Assembly: GCA_021399435.1 (NCBI GenBank)
Contig: JAJTUP010000035.1
Coordinates: 372,001 to 436,000 of the forward strand
Direction: 5' to 3'
From: Diaporthe sp. PMI_573
Taxonomy: Eukaryota; Ascomycota; Sordariomycetes; Diaporthales; Diaporthaceae
Length of the DNA stretch: 64,000 nt
Part shown: one piece after another, positions 12,190 to 23,091 of the stretch
Layout of the letters: every line of letters starts with the position of its first letter
How positions within the stretch are numbered: the stretch's first letter is position 1
Translations under genes and position numbers: made by a program
The notes under the pieces: generated by a model
What the model was told of the DNA's origin: nothing
Databases searched by the model: none
The model's input: the letters and a program-made list of their open reading frames with translations, nothing else

Positions 12190-14534
12190 TCCAGAATGTA
12201 AGCAAATGCTGTATATACCGCCATTGGAGTTGGCAGTATCGGCATCAGCCTTAATGGCTTCACCCTCCCAGCCCTTGAGGCTTATACCCACCGTGGGAGG
12301 CTCTTGCGGGAACTGTGTTTCTATGAATACCTCTCTATGGTTGGCATACAGAGGATACGCGCGAGGACCAAGGTACAGGCGGCAAAATACATCCCTTTTG
12401 AGTCGGCACTGCCCAACAGCGAAAGTTGGACGCAAGAGGTCCTCACGGATGAGGACGAGACCGTGCCCGTCTTCACCGGGCACCTGGACTATGACGTGCA
12501 AGGCACAGAACCAGGGTTCCATATGAGGTATATCCCATAAGAGCAAGAATCTATAAAGCGTGGAGGCTAACCAGGACTAGATCAGTGGTCGTTCTGCTTG
12601 CCCTATTCGTACCATGGGAGGACTTCATACAGGATGAGGCCGTTGATATTGCAGGGCTATGGGAACGCCTTAGAGCACAGATGCCAGGGCGGGTTGCGGA
12701 CGTCGTCAACAACATCCGACTACTCCACAAGAGCGCGGCAGACGCGAAAAAGGATGCAAAGCTTTGGGCGAGCCGGAGCGAGGGCGATGGGGGAGTGGAG
12801 TACGATGGTGCGGAAGACGCCCTCGACCCGGGGATGGCATGGCAGCCAGACAGTGCCGACCTCCGCAATACCTTCCACGACGCAGTATCTAGCCTCCACG
12901 ACGGACGCGGCGTCACCAAGGACGCACCAACCCTGCACGCGTTGCTGAAAGAACTTGGCGAGAGTGATGCTAGCGACGGGACCGAGGAGGCCCCGGGTCT
13001 AATCCCAAATGATACCCGGCAGAGGCATATCATGATGGCCAAGCGGGATGTCAAGACGGCCAAGGCAGCACAAGATCGCATGCACAAGGAGAGGATGCGA
13101 GCAATTGAGGGCGACGACGACGAGGAGCAGGCGCCTCTCCACCCCGCTGTGGAGACAGGTTTTGAGGACGGCAACGCTGATGCCGTATACCTCCCACAGC
13201 CACCAGCAACACCCGGCCTGCCGCACGCGCGGCTCGGACTCGCACCCAGCGACAGCTTCTCAAGGGTGGCACAAGTCGTAGGCACTGAGAGGACCCTGAA
13301 CCGGATGCAGAATATAGCGCTGGGGCTCATTTGTGATGCCCTCGACGTACATACCAACGACGCAAACCAACAGCACCTTCAATATATCGGAGGAGGTGGT
13401 GGGACGGGCAAGTCGTGGCTGATCGATACACTCAGGGAAGTGTTTGCTGCCAAGGGGGCCAACAGCCAACTCGTCGTTACAGCAACGTCGGGAGCGGCCG
13501 CTGCAGGCATCAAGGGAACGACGATCCACTCCGCCGTTGGCCTTGCATTCCGAGATGTCGACGGAACAACCGTGGAGCCTATGGCAGGGACCAACGCGGA
13601 AAAGGCCAAACAGCGGTGGCGGAGGCGCACCGTGCTGGTTGTCGACGAGGTTAGCATGCTAGGGCTGGCCACGCTGTACGATATAGATCAGAGGCCAAGG
13701 GTGCTCCGGGGCTTCCCGGAGAAGCCTTTTGGCGGGCTCCCGGTTGTCGTGTTCACAGGGGATTTCCTCCAGTTCGGGCCGGTCCTGCAGAAGAGCCTGC
13801 TCTGCGAGTTCCAGCGGATCGCGGCAGCGGCGGCCAACGCGAAGCCAAACTCCAGAGCCACGGAGAGGCGGTGGAAGGAGATGGAGGCCAAGAAGCTCTG
13901 GGGCCGCTTCACCAGCGTGGTGATATTCGAGGAGCAGAAGCGGGCGCAGGGCGACACTTACCTGCTCGGCCTCCTCGAGCGGCTGCGGGAGGGCAGACAG
14001 ACGCCCGAGGACGCTGCGAGACTCCAAGCACGGTACGACCCCAGCACACGGTTTGACTTCTCCAACGGCAAGCGGGCGATCATACCCGTCAACCGTCACA
14101 GGTGGGACCTGACACTCCACGCCGCGCTCGCCTACAGCGAGGAGACAGGGCGCCACCTGTCGCTGTACTTGTCGGCACACAAATGGGAAACACGAGTTCC
14201 TAGCACATCCGAGAGGATGGCCGCGATGCTACTAGGGGATGAGGGTCAGCTTAGTGTGCCGGGGATGTTTCCATATATCGAGGGGATGCCCGTCATCGTG
14301 AACGCGAACAAGTATATGGGGCTGAAGGTTGTCAACGGCGCCGAGTTGGCGCCGGGCTCTTCGACCTCGGGCCTAACACGCCCCGAGGACTCATCAGAAG
14401 CGTCAGGAACACACTGTTGCGTGACAGTGAAGCCGACCTCAGCGAAGCGACACTTACACCGAATGGGGACCGCCGCGCCCAGCTCGAGGCGCGAAGCCCG
14501 CAGAAGTCAAAGGAAAGGCCCATTCGCGACTTAA
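12190..14534 (+). pseudogene. Helitron RepHel helicase relic
   Basis: The main frame (in phase with 12552-14534) encodes a PIF1-like superfamily 1 helicase. Visible parts are VVLLALFVPWEDF before the helicase, Walker A GGGGTGKSWLI near 13390-13420, TATSGAAAAGI with TTIHSAVGL, Walker B VLVVDEVSMLG near 13632-13664, VVFTGDFLQFGPV, and the late motif YMGLKVVNGAEL near 14315-14345. A second open piece (about 12199-12540) encodes the upstream Rep-helicase linker (LRELCFYEYLSMVG, PVFTGHLDYDV) in another frame, so a frameshift near 12520 separates them. The Rep nuclease (two-His HUH) domain is absent upstream. Similarity ends abruptly after VNGAEL. This is the C-terminal half of a rolling-circle transposon, inactive by itself. 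The strong GC bias produces long false frames on the opposite strand. Confidence 0.88.
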
Positions 14535-14933
14535 GTCACGCTGCGATGAGATACTTGCACACGATTAATGGTATGTGTATAACCTGACTGCTGTGGTCTA
14601 CTTCTAACTACGTTGATCCGGCCTGTCCTCGCATAACCCCTTCGTCTATTCCCTCTTGTTCCGATCGACCCGCCCAAACTCCACAAGCATGGCTCTGATG
14701 TCTATACGCGTATAGCCTGTACCCGATGATTTCCCGTGTGTCCTGCGCCAATTATCTACCACTCTAAAGACCCATTGCACTCATCCACACAGGCTCTGTC
14801 TCTAGTCTGGGTATGTGTAGATCGTTCGCCGTCACCGGACTGTCGTGGACACCTCGGTCGTAGATGTCGTAGTCACTATTACATAGTTAGCCCTGCCGGG
14901 TCAAAGAAGTGGCTCATCGTCGGGTCATCACAC
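14535..14933. other. Short gap, Helitron 3' flank and amylase 3' flank
   Basis: No gene is recognised. One alternative frame running out of the Helitron end stays open to about 14569, followed by a GTATGT donor-like site. The amylase 3' untranslated region should lie here. Confidence 0.4.
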
Positions 14934-16776
14934 TTACAACGAGAAGCAGTCAATCTCGTCTCGTCTTGGGGCTTGCCTGTTCACCCACACTGCTACACTC
15001 CTCGGTGCAGCGGCGAAAACACCCCATCCTTCGCGATCAATTACGACCTCTCCCCAGCAACCGCCCAAGACGTCCGTCCATCTCTCGCCGGCGTGCTCGG
15101 GCCCAACAAACATCGGCTTTGTCGTGTGTGTCCAGCCGTTAGTCATGACCACGGCCATGCCCGCCGCACCGTATTGTGGGAAGCCCAGTCTTGTGAAGCC
15201 AATCGAGTGGGGATGGTCGAAGTAGTCAATCTGGGGCCCGTACGCGTAGAGCTTGCGAGCCTGTACGATCTTGGGCAGGAGCTTGCCTCCAAATGGGGGC
15301 TCATTGAAACCATTCCCATCCGGCTGGGGATAGCCGTATAGGTGGCCGTAAAACACGCATGGGGTGCCGCAGTCGGCGCGGAGCAAGATGAGGGAGTATG
15401 CTAGGGGGAGGAAATACTCCGCAATAGGAGCCGCCAAAGACTGGCCTTCCATCTGGATTTCAGGAGTCAGTATGCTTCCAGCGTAAGCACCTGGTCAAAC
15501 TCAACGAACCGTATCATGGTTTGCGACGAAAGTCTGTAATGGTGTAAGTCAGCTTTATCGCACAAGTGCCGGCCAAGAGACTTACCACAGCGTGCCTGGG
15601 CCTGATAGACGCCAACGACCCATCAAAGACCGTACGGAGATCCGCCCTGTCCTTGAATGACAACCTCGAGAAGTTGTTAACGAGTCTAACATCGAAAAGC
15701 GAGATGCGGTCTCCCATGAAGCTGATAAATTTGGACAGCACATTCGAGTCATCACGCCAGTACTCGCCAACAATGAACCAGTCCTTGCCGACGGTGCGGT
15801 CGATGTGATGAACAAGGTCCCGCAGGAAGCTCGCAGAGTAATGCTTGACCGCATCCAGGCGCAGACCGCCCAGCCTGACCTGGGAGGCAAGCCACGTCAC
15901 CCAGTAGAACAGATCTCGGCGGACTTCTGGGTGGTTGTGGTCCACGTCGGCAAACATCCTATACGGAAATATTTCAGCGATGAAGCTGTCAGTGGGACCG
16001 GGTTCCATGCATACAGGTAGTCATAGCTGCCGAGCTCCTCGTCGACATCCTGCGCCCACTCCTTGCCCTCGAACTTCCATACGCCTTTCGACTGCGTCTT
16101 GTGGTCATAGTCGATCCCGGTGAAGTGCTCTTTGTTCCACTTCAAGGGGCTGTAAGCGGAACTCCGTCCGGGGAACTCATAGCCGGACCAGGCCTCAATC
16201 ACACACGACTCCTCGCAGACCTGGGTTCGATCTTGGACCTATTTCAGCAAACTGAGCACGCAACCCTTGTTCGGAGGCGGGAGTATCCCCCCACCCCTTT
16301 TCTCAGACACGGCGGAACTCACCTTCGCCCTCGTACTTGGTAGCCTTAACCTCCTCGCTATAGTCCGCCGCCGCCTTGTGGTTCAGCACGGCGTCGAACA
16401 TAATCCGGATCCCGTACCGCCCGGCGCTCTCGGTCATGGCTACAAGCTCCTCCTTGGTGCCCCACTTTGTGTGCCGGGAGCCCTTCTGGTCGAACTCGCC
16501 CAGGTCATAGAGGTCGTATATGTCGTACCCGTTGCCCGTGTACCAGCTTGCCTTGCAGGCCGGGGGGATCCACATGGTCGTGACGCCGAGGGCCGCCAGG
16601 GTCGGCAGCGCCTTCTCCAGCCGGCGCCAGTGCTGGTGGTCCGCCGGGACGTACCACTCGAAGCCCTGGAACATGGTCTGGTTCTGTGCACCCGGCGGCG
16701 GGACGCCAACCGGTGGCCGTGGTGGTATCGGCGGCTGTCCGTGAAAGGGGCCGAAGCCCTGCTGTTGGCCGTTCAT
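14934..16776 (-). CDS. Intracellular alpha-amylase (GH13)
   Basis: Five exons on the minus strand (16776-16323, 16231-16015, 15958-15586, 15533-15510, 15452-14934) join in frame to 528 residues. Donors are GTGAGT, GTATGC, GTAAGT and GTTCGT. All GH13 signatures are present: DAVLNH at residues 128-133, GGLRLDAVKHY with nucleophile Asp259, FIVGEYW with acid/base Glu289, and FVANHDT with Asp355. The protein starts MNGQQQGFGPFHGQ with a proline-rich leader and has no signal peptide, so it should act in the cytoplasm, like the GH13_5-type fungal amylases tied to alpha-glucan metabolism (inference from family). It hydrolyses internal alpha-1,4-glucan bonds. The 24-base fourth exon is unusually small but is needed for the catalytic Asp motif. 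The gene is intact and stands alone between a Helitron relic and a hAT element. Confidence 0.95.
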
Positions 16777-17775
16777 GGTTGTGGGAGGGAGCGATGGCTC
16801 ATGTCTCTGGGTGAGTGACAGATCACGGAGGATCGATAAAGGGTAGCAGGGGACGGGGCCGGGGTATGAGCTAAATATGGCCGTTGGCCGAATTCGAGCG
16901 AAAGATTTGCGGCGGCTGAGGTCGAGGCAAGCCACAGCAGCTGACGTGAGATGCACGATAACGTAATCAGTCCGCGCTGCACTGCCCCCTGAGTTTTGGT
17001 TGACGTGTTTCTAAACTGCAAAGAGCAGTTTAAGACTGTGGAACAAGTGACGTTGACCTGACTCGTTCTCCATCCATTGACCGCTGGATGCAAATAATTT
17101 AATGGGTACTCATGTAGGGTCGATAATGATTCAATTCGACAACCTGGGATCGTGGTCTCTCGGATTCTCTAGTGTACTAGAAGCTCGTTGCTAAACTATT
17201 CGTGAAAATGCCTCACAACTTAGATATCAGTCCAGGAGTGCTGACCCAAGCTGATGATCTGATAGGAAGTCAACAAAACACAACACAGCACTTACGTCAA
17301 CGTGAATCTGGCTAAATGTGAGAAATTGAGCACAGCTAATCACCTTCTAGGTGCAACGTAGGCTACGAGTGCCTAGTTGCACTAGAAATTCTGGGCATAG
17401 GAAAAAGGGGAGAGAGCAGGGTGCATCGCAACTACAATACTGCTGTTCTCTGAGGATGATAGAATTGCAAGGGTGCACACCACATAATAATATTTGGTTC
17501 ACTCAGCGCTTCTTGAGTTCAACATTTCTCTCAAAAACTTGATATGCCCTTGTAAGTTACAACAAAGTCCAACCTCTCCAGACTCCAATTGCTGGGGGGG
17601 AGGGGTCACCTCATCCGGCAAACTGTTATAGAAAGTCCACTTGTGAAGCAATGCGTCCGGTGGCGATGAAGGTATAGCCTCTGTAGGAGCGTCAGTAACA
17701 CAGACGTCATGTTGTCTTCGTCTCGAATATCAGTCGTATTGCGTGTCCGGGGCTCAGCCGAGGCAGTGTCGTGAG
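16777..17775. other. Amylase upstream region, no gene
   Basis: This contains the presumed amylase promoter (first few hundred bases, read on the minus strand) and then AT-richer DNA up to the hAT element. No conserved coding segment is seen. Confidence 0.5.
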
Positions 17776-20159
17776 TAGTGGTGGTTTCAAACACGTTTGG
17801 CCCGTATAAACAAACGTTTGTTTGGCGAGTTTCAAACAGGCTGTTTGTTTACGTTTGTTTGACGCGCTTGGCATTCCCAAAAAGGAAATAAGTGGGCCCG
17901 GCACACGAGTTTCTACAACTTGCCCCAGCACACAAAGCCTTCTAAACTATCTCAGTTCTCGTGCCTCTCTCTATAAGACTTTTTGGCTAATCTACTCAGC
18001 TGCTTAACTCTATCGCAATCGCTATTATGGCATTGGGACGAACCACAGATCATGATACGCTGCGAGAGATACAGATGCAGACATTGCAGTAAGGAGCAGG
18101 CCGCGGCCTCACCGCAGAGACTTAGGGATCATCTCGCAGGTTGTGCTGTATTTAAGGCTGCTCAAGAGCAGCAAAGCTCTTCCGGAACCATCCCCATCCA
18201 GGAACAAACACAGAAGACGCTTATAGACTCTGGAATCCAGCATATTTCGAAGGACGAAAACGATACCCTCATCTACGATGCTGCAGCTGCCGTGATATCT
18301 GACGGGCGGTCATTTAACCCCTTCTAGTCTCGACGCTGGCACCGCTTCTTTGCTCGTAATAAGCCTGGATGGATTCCTCCTTCTCGCAAGACAATTACCA
18401 CTCTCCTTCCCTCTGTTGATAGGGAGGTTAGGAATGAGGTTCTCCGGCAGATACAGGCATCAGATTTCTTCAATATAATTTTTGATGCCTCCGATAACGT
18501 TTTCCTCCATAGGATCGTCAATATATCAGTACCACTGCCGGATGGACTAGCTTTCTATTGGAAAACCTTTGATACGGGTGACGAACGGCATACAGCGGAG
18601 AACTGGAAGAAGCTTATATGGACAGAGATGCTATATGTTTGCGATCACAAAACTGCTCGTATTAACTCGGTCTGTACGGATACGGAAAACGTAATGCGGG
18701 CTGTTCACGAACTGCTTGGAAGAACGCCAGAGCTTCAGCACGTTAGCTTCTCTCTTTGCGACTCCCACGGACTCCAACTGCTGATTAAAGATATCCTCCT
18801 CCTCCCGTATTTTGAGAAGATCTTTCAGGAAGTTAGTAGCGTTCTTACCCTCTTCTCGCGATCAAAGTTGCAGCTCTCCCGGTTACGGGCCTGTCAGCGT
18901 AAAAGGTGGAACGGTATACAGCGCGCTCTGATTAGAAGGTAAGTTTATAAATGTCTAGTAACTTACGCATTTTATACTAACTAATCATCTTATCTCTTTA
19001 TTAGCACAATCACGCGATGGGGTTCTCAATTCAACTCCTTCTACTCTCTCCTCCGTACACGCGAGCCGGCCCGAGATTGGTCTATTCTTTCCGACGTTCG
19101 CGATGAGCTTAAACAGAAGGACTGTCCTATCCTTCTGCAGGAAGCTGTACGTATTATTAAAAGCAACGACTTTTGGCACTAGCTAGAAGCTATCCTCGCA
19201 ATCCTAAAACCTGTGCACGAGTTCCAGCATGCTTCTGAAGCTGATAATGCTGGCATCGCCTACGTTATCAACCGTTAGCTTCAGATTAAGAAGAAATGGC
19301 AAGAGCTGAAAGAGACGGAGCAATACCCTGATATCCTGTGGGATGAGATTGAGGATATCTGGAAACGCCGTCTTGATAAACAGACGTACGATATTCACTT
19401 CATTGCGGACGCGTTGCGGCCTGATACAACAGGGAAACACTCGAAATTACCTCCTTCGGTGTTCTCTCGTGTCAAGGAGTATCTGCGGAAGCAGTTTAAG
19501 GATAACGAGGAGTACCAACGCGCCATCAAGGAGTTTACACACTTTCGCAGGCGATCTGGCGGGCCAGACGGCTTATTCGATGAGACCAGCGCCGTATATG
19601 ACGATGATTCCAAGCCAGCAATGGCGTGGCATTGCCTCTTAAACCAAGGCTCAGTTCTCGCGAGAGTGGCTGTCAGGGTTCTATCAACGCTGGCCAATTC
19701 TGTGCCATCAGAACGGTCTTTCTCTGCTATCAGCTTTGTTCATACAAAGACTCGCAATCGCCCTTTTGTCTTTATGAACGATCGGGTTCTCGAGCGGCTA
19801 CAAGACAAAACACATACCCGCAAAAAACGCTGGGCAGATCTTGAAGAGAAGGACTGGCTAGATCTTGAGGATTCATATCTGGAGCTCTTTGTATCTAGTG
19901 GCAGAAGGACGTATATGCAAGGGGACATAGAACTGATATCTGACCCAAATTACGAGTGGTCTGGAGTTTTACATGGTACGGGCGATATGGTGGGTTTAGG
20001 AACGGAAATCGATAGCGATGTAGACTGATGATAGCCTCGCTTGTCGCCTAACAAGGAAATATATGGGGAGTGTTTGTTTGTTTGGACCAGTCCAAACAAA
20101 CGTTTGGTTAGTTTTAAACCAAACAAACAAACATTGTTTACAAACGTGGCACATCACTA
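17776..20159 (+). mobile_element. Decayed hAT DNA transposon, 2.4 kb
   Basis: The left end starts TAGTGGTGGTTTCAAAC and the right end, reverse complemented, starts TAGTGATGTGCCACG. Both fit the hAT terminal consensus and match the TAGTGATG ends of the complete element at 32431-34898. Subterminal AAACAAACGTTTG-type repeats occur at both ends. A clean 8-bp target duplication was not found; CGTGAG occurs on both sides but not at equal distance. Confidence 0.85.
18052..20028 (+). pseudogene. hAT transposase with three amber stops
   Basis: The frame runs 18052-18938, intron 18939-19004 (GTAAGT donor, TACTAAC branch, TTAG acceptor), then 19005-20028. It encodes a BED-like finger (CRHC...H...C), the RNase-H-like core (FDASDN, CTDTENVMRAVHELLG, CDSHGLQLLIKDILLLP) and the C-terminal hAT dimerisation domain (SVPSERSFSAIS). 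It is collinear with the intact transposase at 32604-34680. In-frame TAG codons interrupt it at 18325, 19180 and 19276. About ten codons present in the intact copy are missing after TKTRNR. No frameshift is seen over roughly 640 codons. The intron position is identical in both copies. Confidence 0.9.
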
Positions 20160-20832
20160 ACCAACCGTGAGTTTACGGCCTCCCTTTCCCAAGCTGTCCC
20201 CATCTACCGCTAGGCCTGTGTCGCAAGGGATAACTGACAAGACTTTTCCTCAGCTCTTGAGGCCCGCGAGTGCCTTCCCAATGGCGCAGTCTGCTCGAAC
20301 AAGGTTGACTGCTGCTCCGGCGGGTGCTTCTGGGGCGACTACCCCCCCTCCGCAGAGCACCCTGCCCACTGCGGCTAAGACAGCCACGCGACGGACACAC
20401 GACCTGGCGTGATGCCATGTTGGCTAGCAAAGTGAATGATGGAATTGACATGGTGGATTCAGTGGCATGCGGTTCTAGGGGGTATATGGCTCGCACTCGC
20501 GCATTGCCCTTCAGGCCACGGGACCAGACCCATGACGAATATCATCAGCACCAAATACAATCTGCCAATGATGCCAGTATTCTTGCTCACTGTAACATCC
20601 TCCTTCGTGCTATGTGGAGACCCCGACCCGAGATTTTAAGACAAGTGGTATTTACATAGAGAGTAGAAATTATCCGGTGTCGGACCGTATTTCTCCAACC
20701 GAACAAAAACAAAAAGCTCCTCGCCATGTCATCCCACATAAGCTGTAAGGGCGATTTATTAGGTAGGGAGGGGGGTATCTAGACAGAGGTTGGCTAATTA
20801 AGTTAGGTATTAATTTAATGATAATTGATTAC
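20160..20832. other. Gap between hAT and pogo relics
   Basis: Only short frames. A 67-codon plus-strand frame near 20436-20639 contains a hydrophobic run but is not assignable. Confidence 0.4.
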
Positions 20833-21428
20833 GAACGTGGTTTATCATCGCGCGGTCCACTTTCCACCACCCCAAGACCTCCAAACTCATTTACACAACT
20901 ACGAAATTAGGAAAATTAATTACACTCAATACAACTTTCTTCTCCAGACATTTCTTCATCCTTCTGACAAGTTCGTATGTTGTGACCAGTCTTTCCGCAC
21001 CTTCTACAACGCTGTAAATGCGATGATCCTTCCTCCGCTAGACCCCCTCTCTCCGACTTCTTACCCGATTGTCGCCCAACAACCTCTTTCTGGGCAATCA
21101 ACTCTTGTGCATCTTGTACACTAAGTGAGCCTCCTGCTTGGATACGTGTTTTTTTGGCCCGTCGTCGCTTAGCAAGTGCCTCATTGGCCTGTCGAAGCGT
21201 TCGGACCTCGTCGCGCAAAAGTGTCACTTCATGAACAATCAGCTCCGTACCCTTTGCTAACTGTTTCACGGCCGAGAAAATAGTACTCGGAGAGCTTCCT
21301 TGGTGTCGGGCTATCCGTTCCTTAACGTGTTCAGATTGAGAAACAGCTTCTCTAGGGTTACTTGGTGTCTGAGAGACCCATAGGTCGGCACTGGGAGGAG
21401 GTGATCTGGTTGGTGTTGGTGTCCTCAA
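20833..21428 (-). mobile_element. 3' end of a Fot1/pogo element
   Basis: The left edge carries AACGTGGTTTATC, like the terminal AACGTGGTTTACC of the pogo element at 30545. The C-terminal part of a Fot1-type transposase lies next to it on the minus strand. The right edge breaks at about 21428, where a CAGTGTTGCTAATAG sequence resembling a hAT terminus begins. Confidence 0.65.
20916..21428 (-). pseudogene. Fot1/pogo transposase C-terminal fragment
   Basis: The 170-residue frame contains the coiled-coil tail typical of fungal pogo transposases (LLRDEVRTLRQANEALAKRR), the segment GGSLSVQDAQELIAQKE, and a terminal CCHC zinc knuckle (CRRCGKTGHNIRTC). The DDE catalytic core and the N-terminal helix-turn-helix are missing. 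It is a dead remnant. Confidence 0.88.
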
Positions 21429-21961
21429 CCAGTGTTGCTAATAGTATGGCAATAAAGTAGTATATTGTAATATAGCCCATATGATATGGACTTTCTCATA
21501 TTGTGACAATATGATATGATGATGTCCATATTGGCAATATATTATTTATATTGGGTTGTCAGTCCTGGGGCGAAATTGCCTTTTGACAGTAGCGGGCAGG
21601 CCTTACCCTATACCAGCAATAGGGATACTGGGCACTTTATTGGCTAGCATTCACCTCAACACACGTCTTTATTGACAATCAGACCTAACACGCGACCACG
21701 CGTTTCTTCCACGCGTCAGGGGAGGTATAAGAGGTACGATTGGTACGGACCATGTTGGGCCGGGCCTACCGGTGGTTGCCTCATTGTCACCTCTGCCCAT
21801 TTTCTTTATCACTGTCGAGCCTACTGTACTAAACGTACCGCCATGCCTCAACAATGCCTCCCTTTTGGCCAATGGTCGCAACGAAGAGAGTCAATTTCAG
21901 TCGACGTTTCGGAGTTTTCCAGCCGGCAGTTGAATGACCTAGACCAGAGCCAAACGCCCAG

Positions 21962-22312
21962 ATGCCAGTCATCTCGACCTCGCACAGCCTCCACAACCTC
22001 CTCCACCAAACCCAGAACGTCATGGGTCTTCTCTCATATGCCAGACGAGGAGATGGAGACTGGTCTGCAAAGAGATTTGAGTATCCGCGAGTGGCGAAAA
22101 TGGCGATTGACATCCTCTCGGTCCCAGCAATGGCTTCTGAGTGTGAGAGGACCTTTTCTTCCGCTGGTAGTATGGCTTCGCCCAAGAGGTCGCGCTTAGA
22201 TGCAAGCACAATTGCCGTTACTCAGATGGTAAGGTCGTGGTTATGGGCTGGGCTACCAGAAGGATATGAAGGTTTGCTGAAGGAGGTGGGCGACGACACG
22301 GCCGAGGATTAG
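21962..22312 (+). pseudogene. hAT transposase dimerisation domain only
   Basis: The 116-residue frame contains YPRVAKMAIDILSVPAMASE followed by CERTFSSAGSMASPKRSRL, the hallmark hATC block, and then TQMVRSWLWAGL. No BED finger or catalytic core is present upstream. It either came from an internally deleted element or is a truncated relic. Confidence 0.8.
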
Positions 22313-22392
22313 CCGACCGTCTATCTACCGAATCTATCTACATCTATATATAGCCTACATCTATCTATCTACATTGCAAATTATGACTAAGC

Positions 22393-22435
22393 ATCTACAT
22401 CTATCTACATGAGGTGCCGGTAGATAGATGTAGAT
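22393..22435. repeat. Hairpin-forming inverted repeat with ATCTAC units
   Basis: Arms 22393-22408 (ATCTACATCTATCTAC) and 22420-22435 are perfect reverse complements around an 11-base loop. Related ATCTATCTAC units lie just upstream (22321-22375). This resembles the subterminal repeats of the nearby hAT remnants. Confidence 0.85.
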
Positions 22436-22440
22436 AGATT

Positions 22441-23091
22441 CGCCAGCCTGCATGAGACCCAGGGCAAGGATGCGGTTCTTCGGTCAAGACACCTTTATCA
22501 GCAAGCAAGGCACACGGCTTTACTATCGCTCCCAACCACCGTCTGGCCCTCGATTTGTACTTTTTCGAATCAGCATCGAGGCCGAGGCATTGTATAGCTT
22601 GATGAGCCTGCAAAGCGCTGTGCTGTCCGCACAACCTCCCCTTTCCAAGAAAATCAACAACCAACGGAAATCAAAAGTCGCACAATCATTGGCACCATGC
22701 TTTACGTCCATTAGTTATATATAAACGCTGCTCTACGGCGGTAGATGATCTCGCCCTCGTTGCCGTGGTACGTAGGTCAGTAGCCGCGGTAGTGGAAATG
22801 CATACGGTTGAGATGTGATTACCCAGTGCCGTCCAAAGATATGTGTGCTGCTTTTTGCCCTGCGTGCGGGCGCGCGCGAGAGTGTGTGCGAGTGTGGTTT
22901 CTGCAATCTAAACACAAGGCAGTGCTTGTGACCTCCACCGGCTTAACGACGTATCCGTACGTCTTCCATCCTCGTCATCCGCCAATTGCACCATTAATCG
23001 CCCGACTGATCCGGGTGGTGGTACTCCATCATCATCGACTACTGGCTGCCCTGAGCCCGCGGTATTGACACCATGGTTTGAGGGCCCATTC
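22441..23091. other. Gap before the Zn2Cys6 gene, nothing recognised
   Basis: No conserved coding segment. The 3' untranslated region of the minus-strand regulator gene should start here. Confidence 0.45.

Larger units (their letters stand above)
21430..22440 (+). mobile_element. Short hAT remnant
   Basis: The left part has a CAGTGTTGCTAATAG terminus-like start and ATATGATATG-type repeats. The right part has CTATCTACATCTATCTAC repeats and an inverted repeat. Between them lies a hAT dimerisation-domain frame. The two ends do not match each other well, so the boundaries are approximate and the element may be a composite. Confidence 0.5.

Noticed and set aside
12551..13357. 268-codon minus-strand frame
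   Set aside because: It lies opposite the Helitron helicase, which has clear Walker motifs; the frame is a by-product of GC-biased codons.
13659..14180. 173-codon minus-strand frame
   Set aside because: Also antisense to the helicase with no family resemblance.
20436..20639. 67-codon hydrophobic frame
   Set aside because: Too short and flanked by transposon DNA; no family match.
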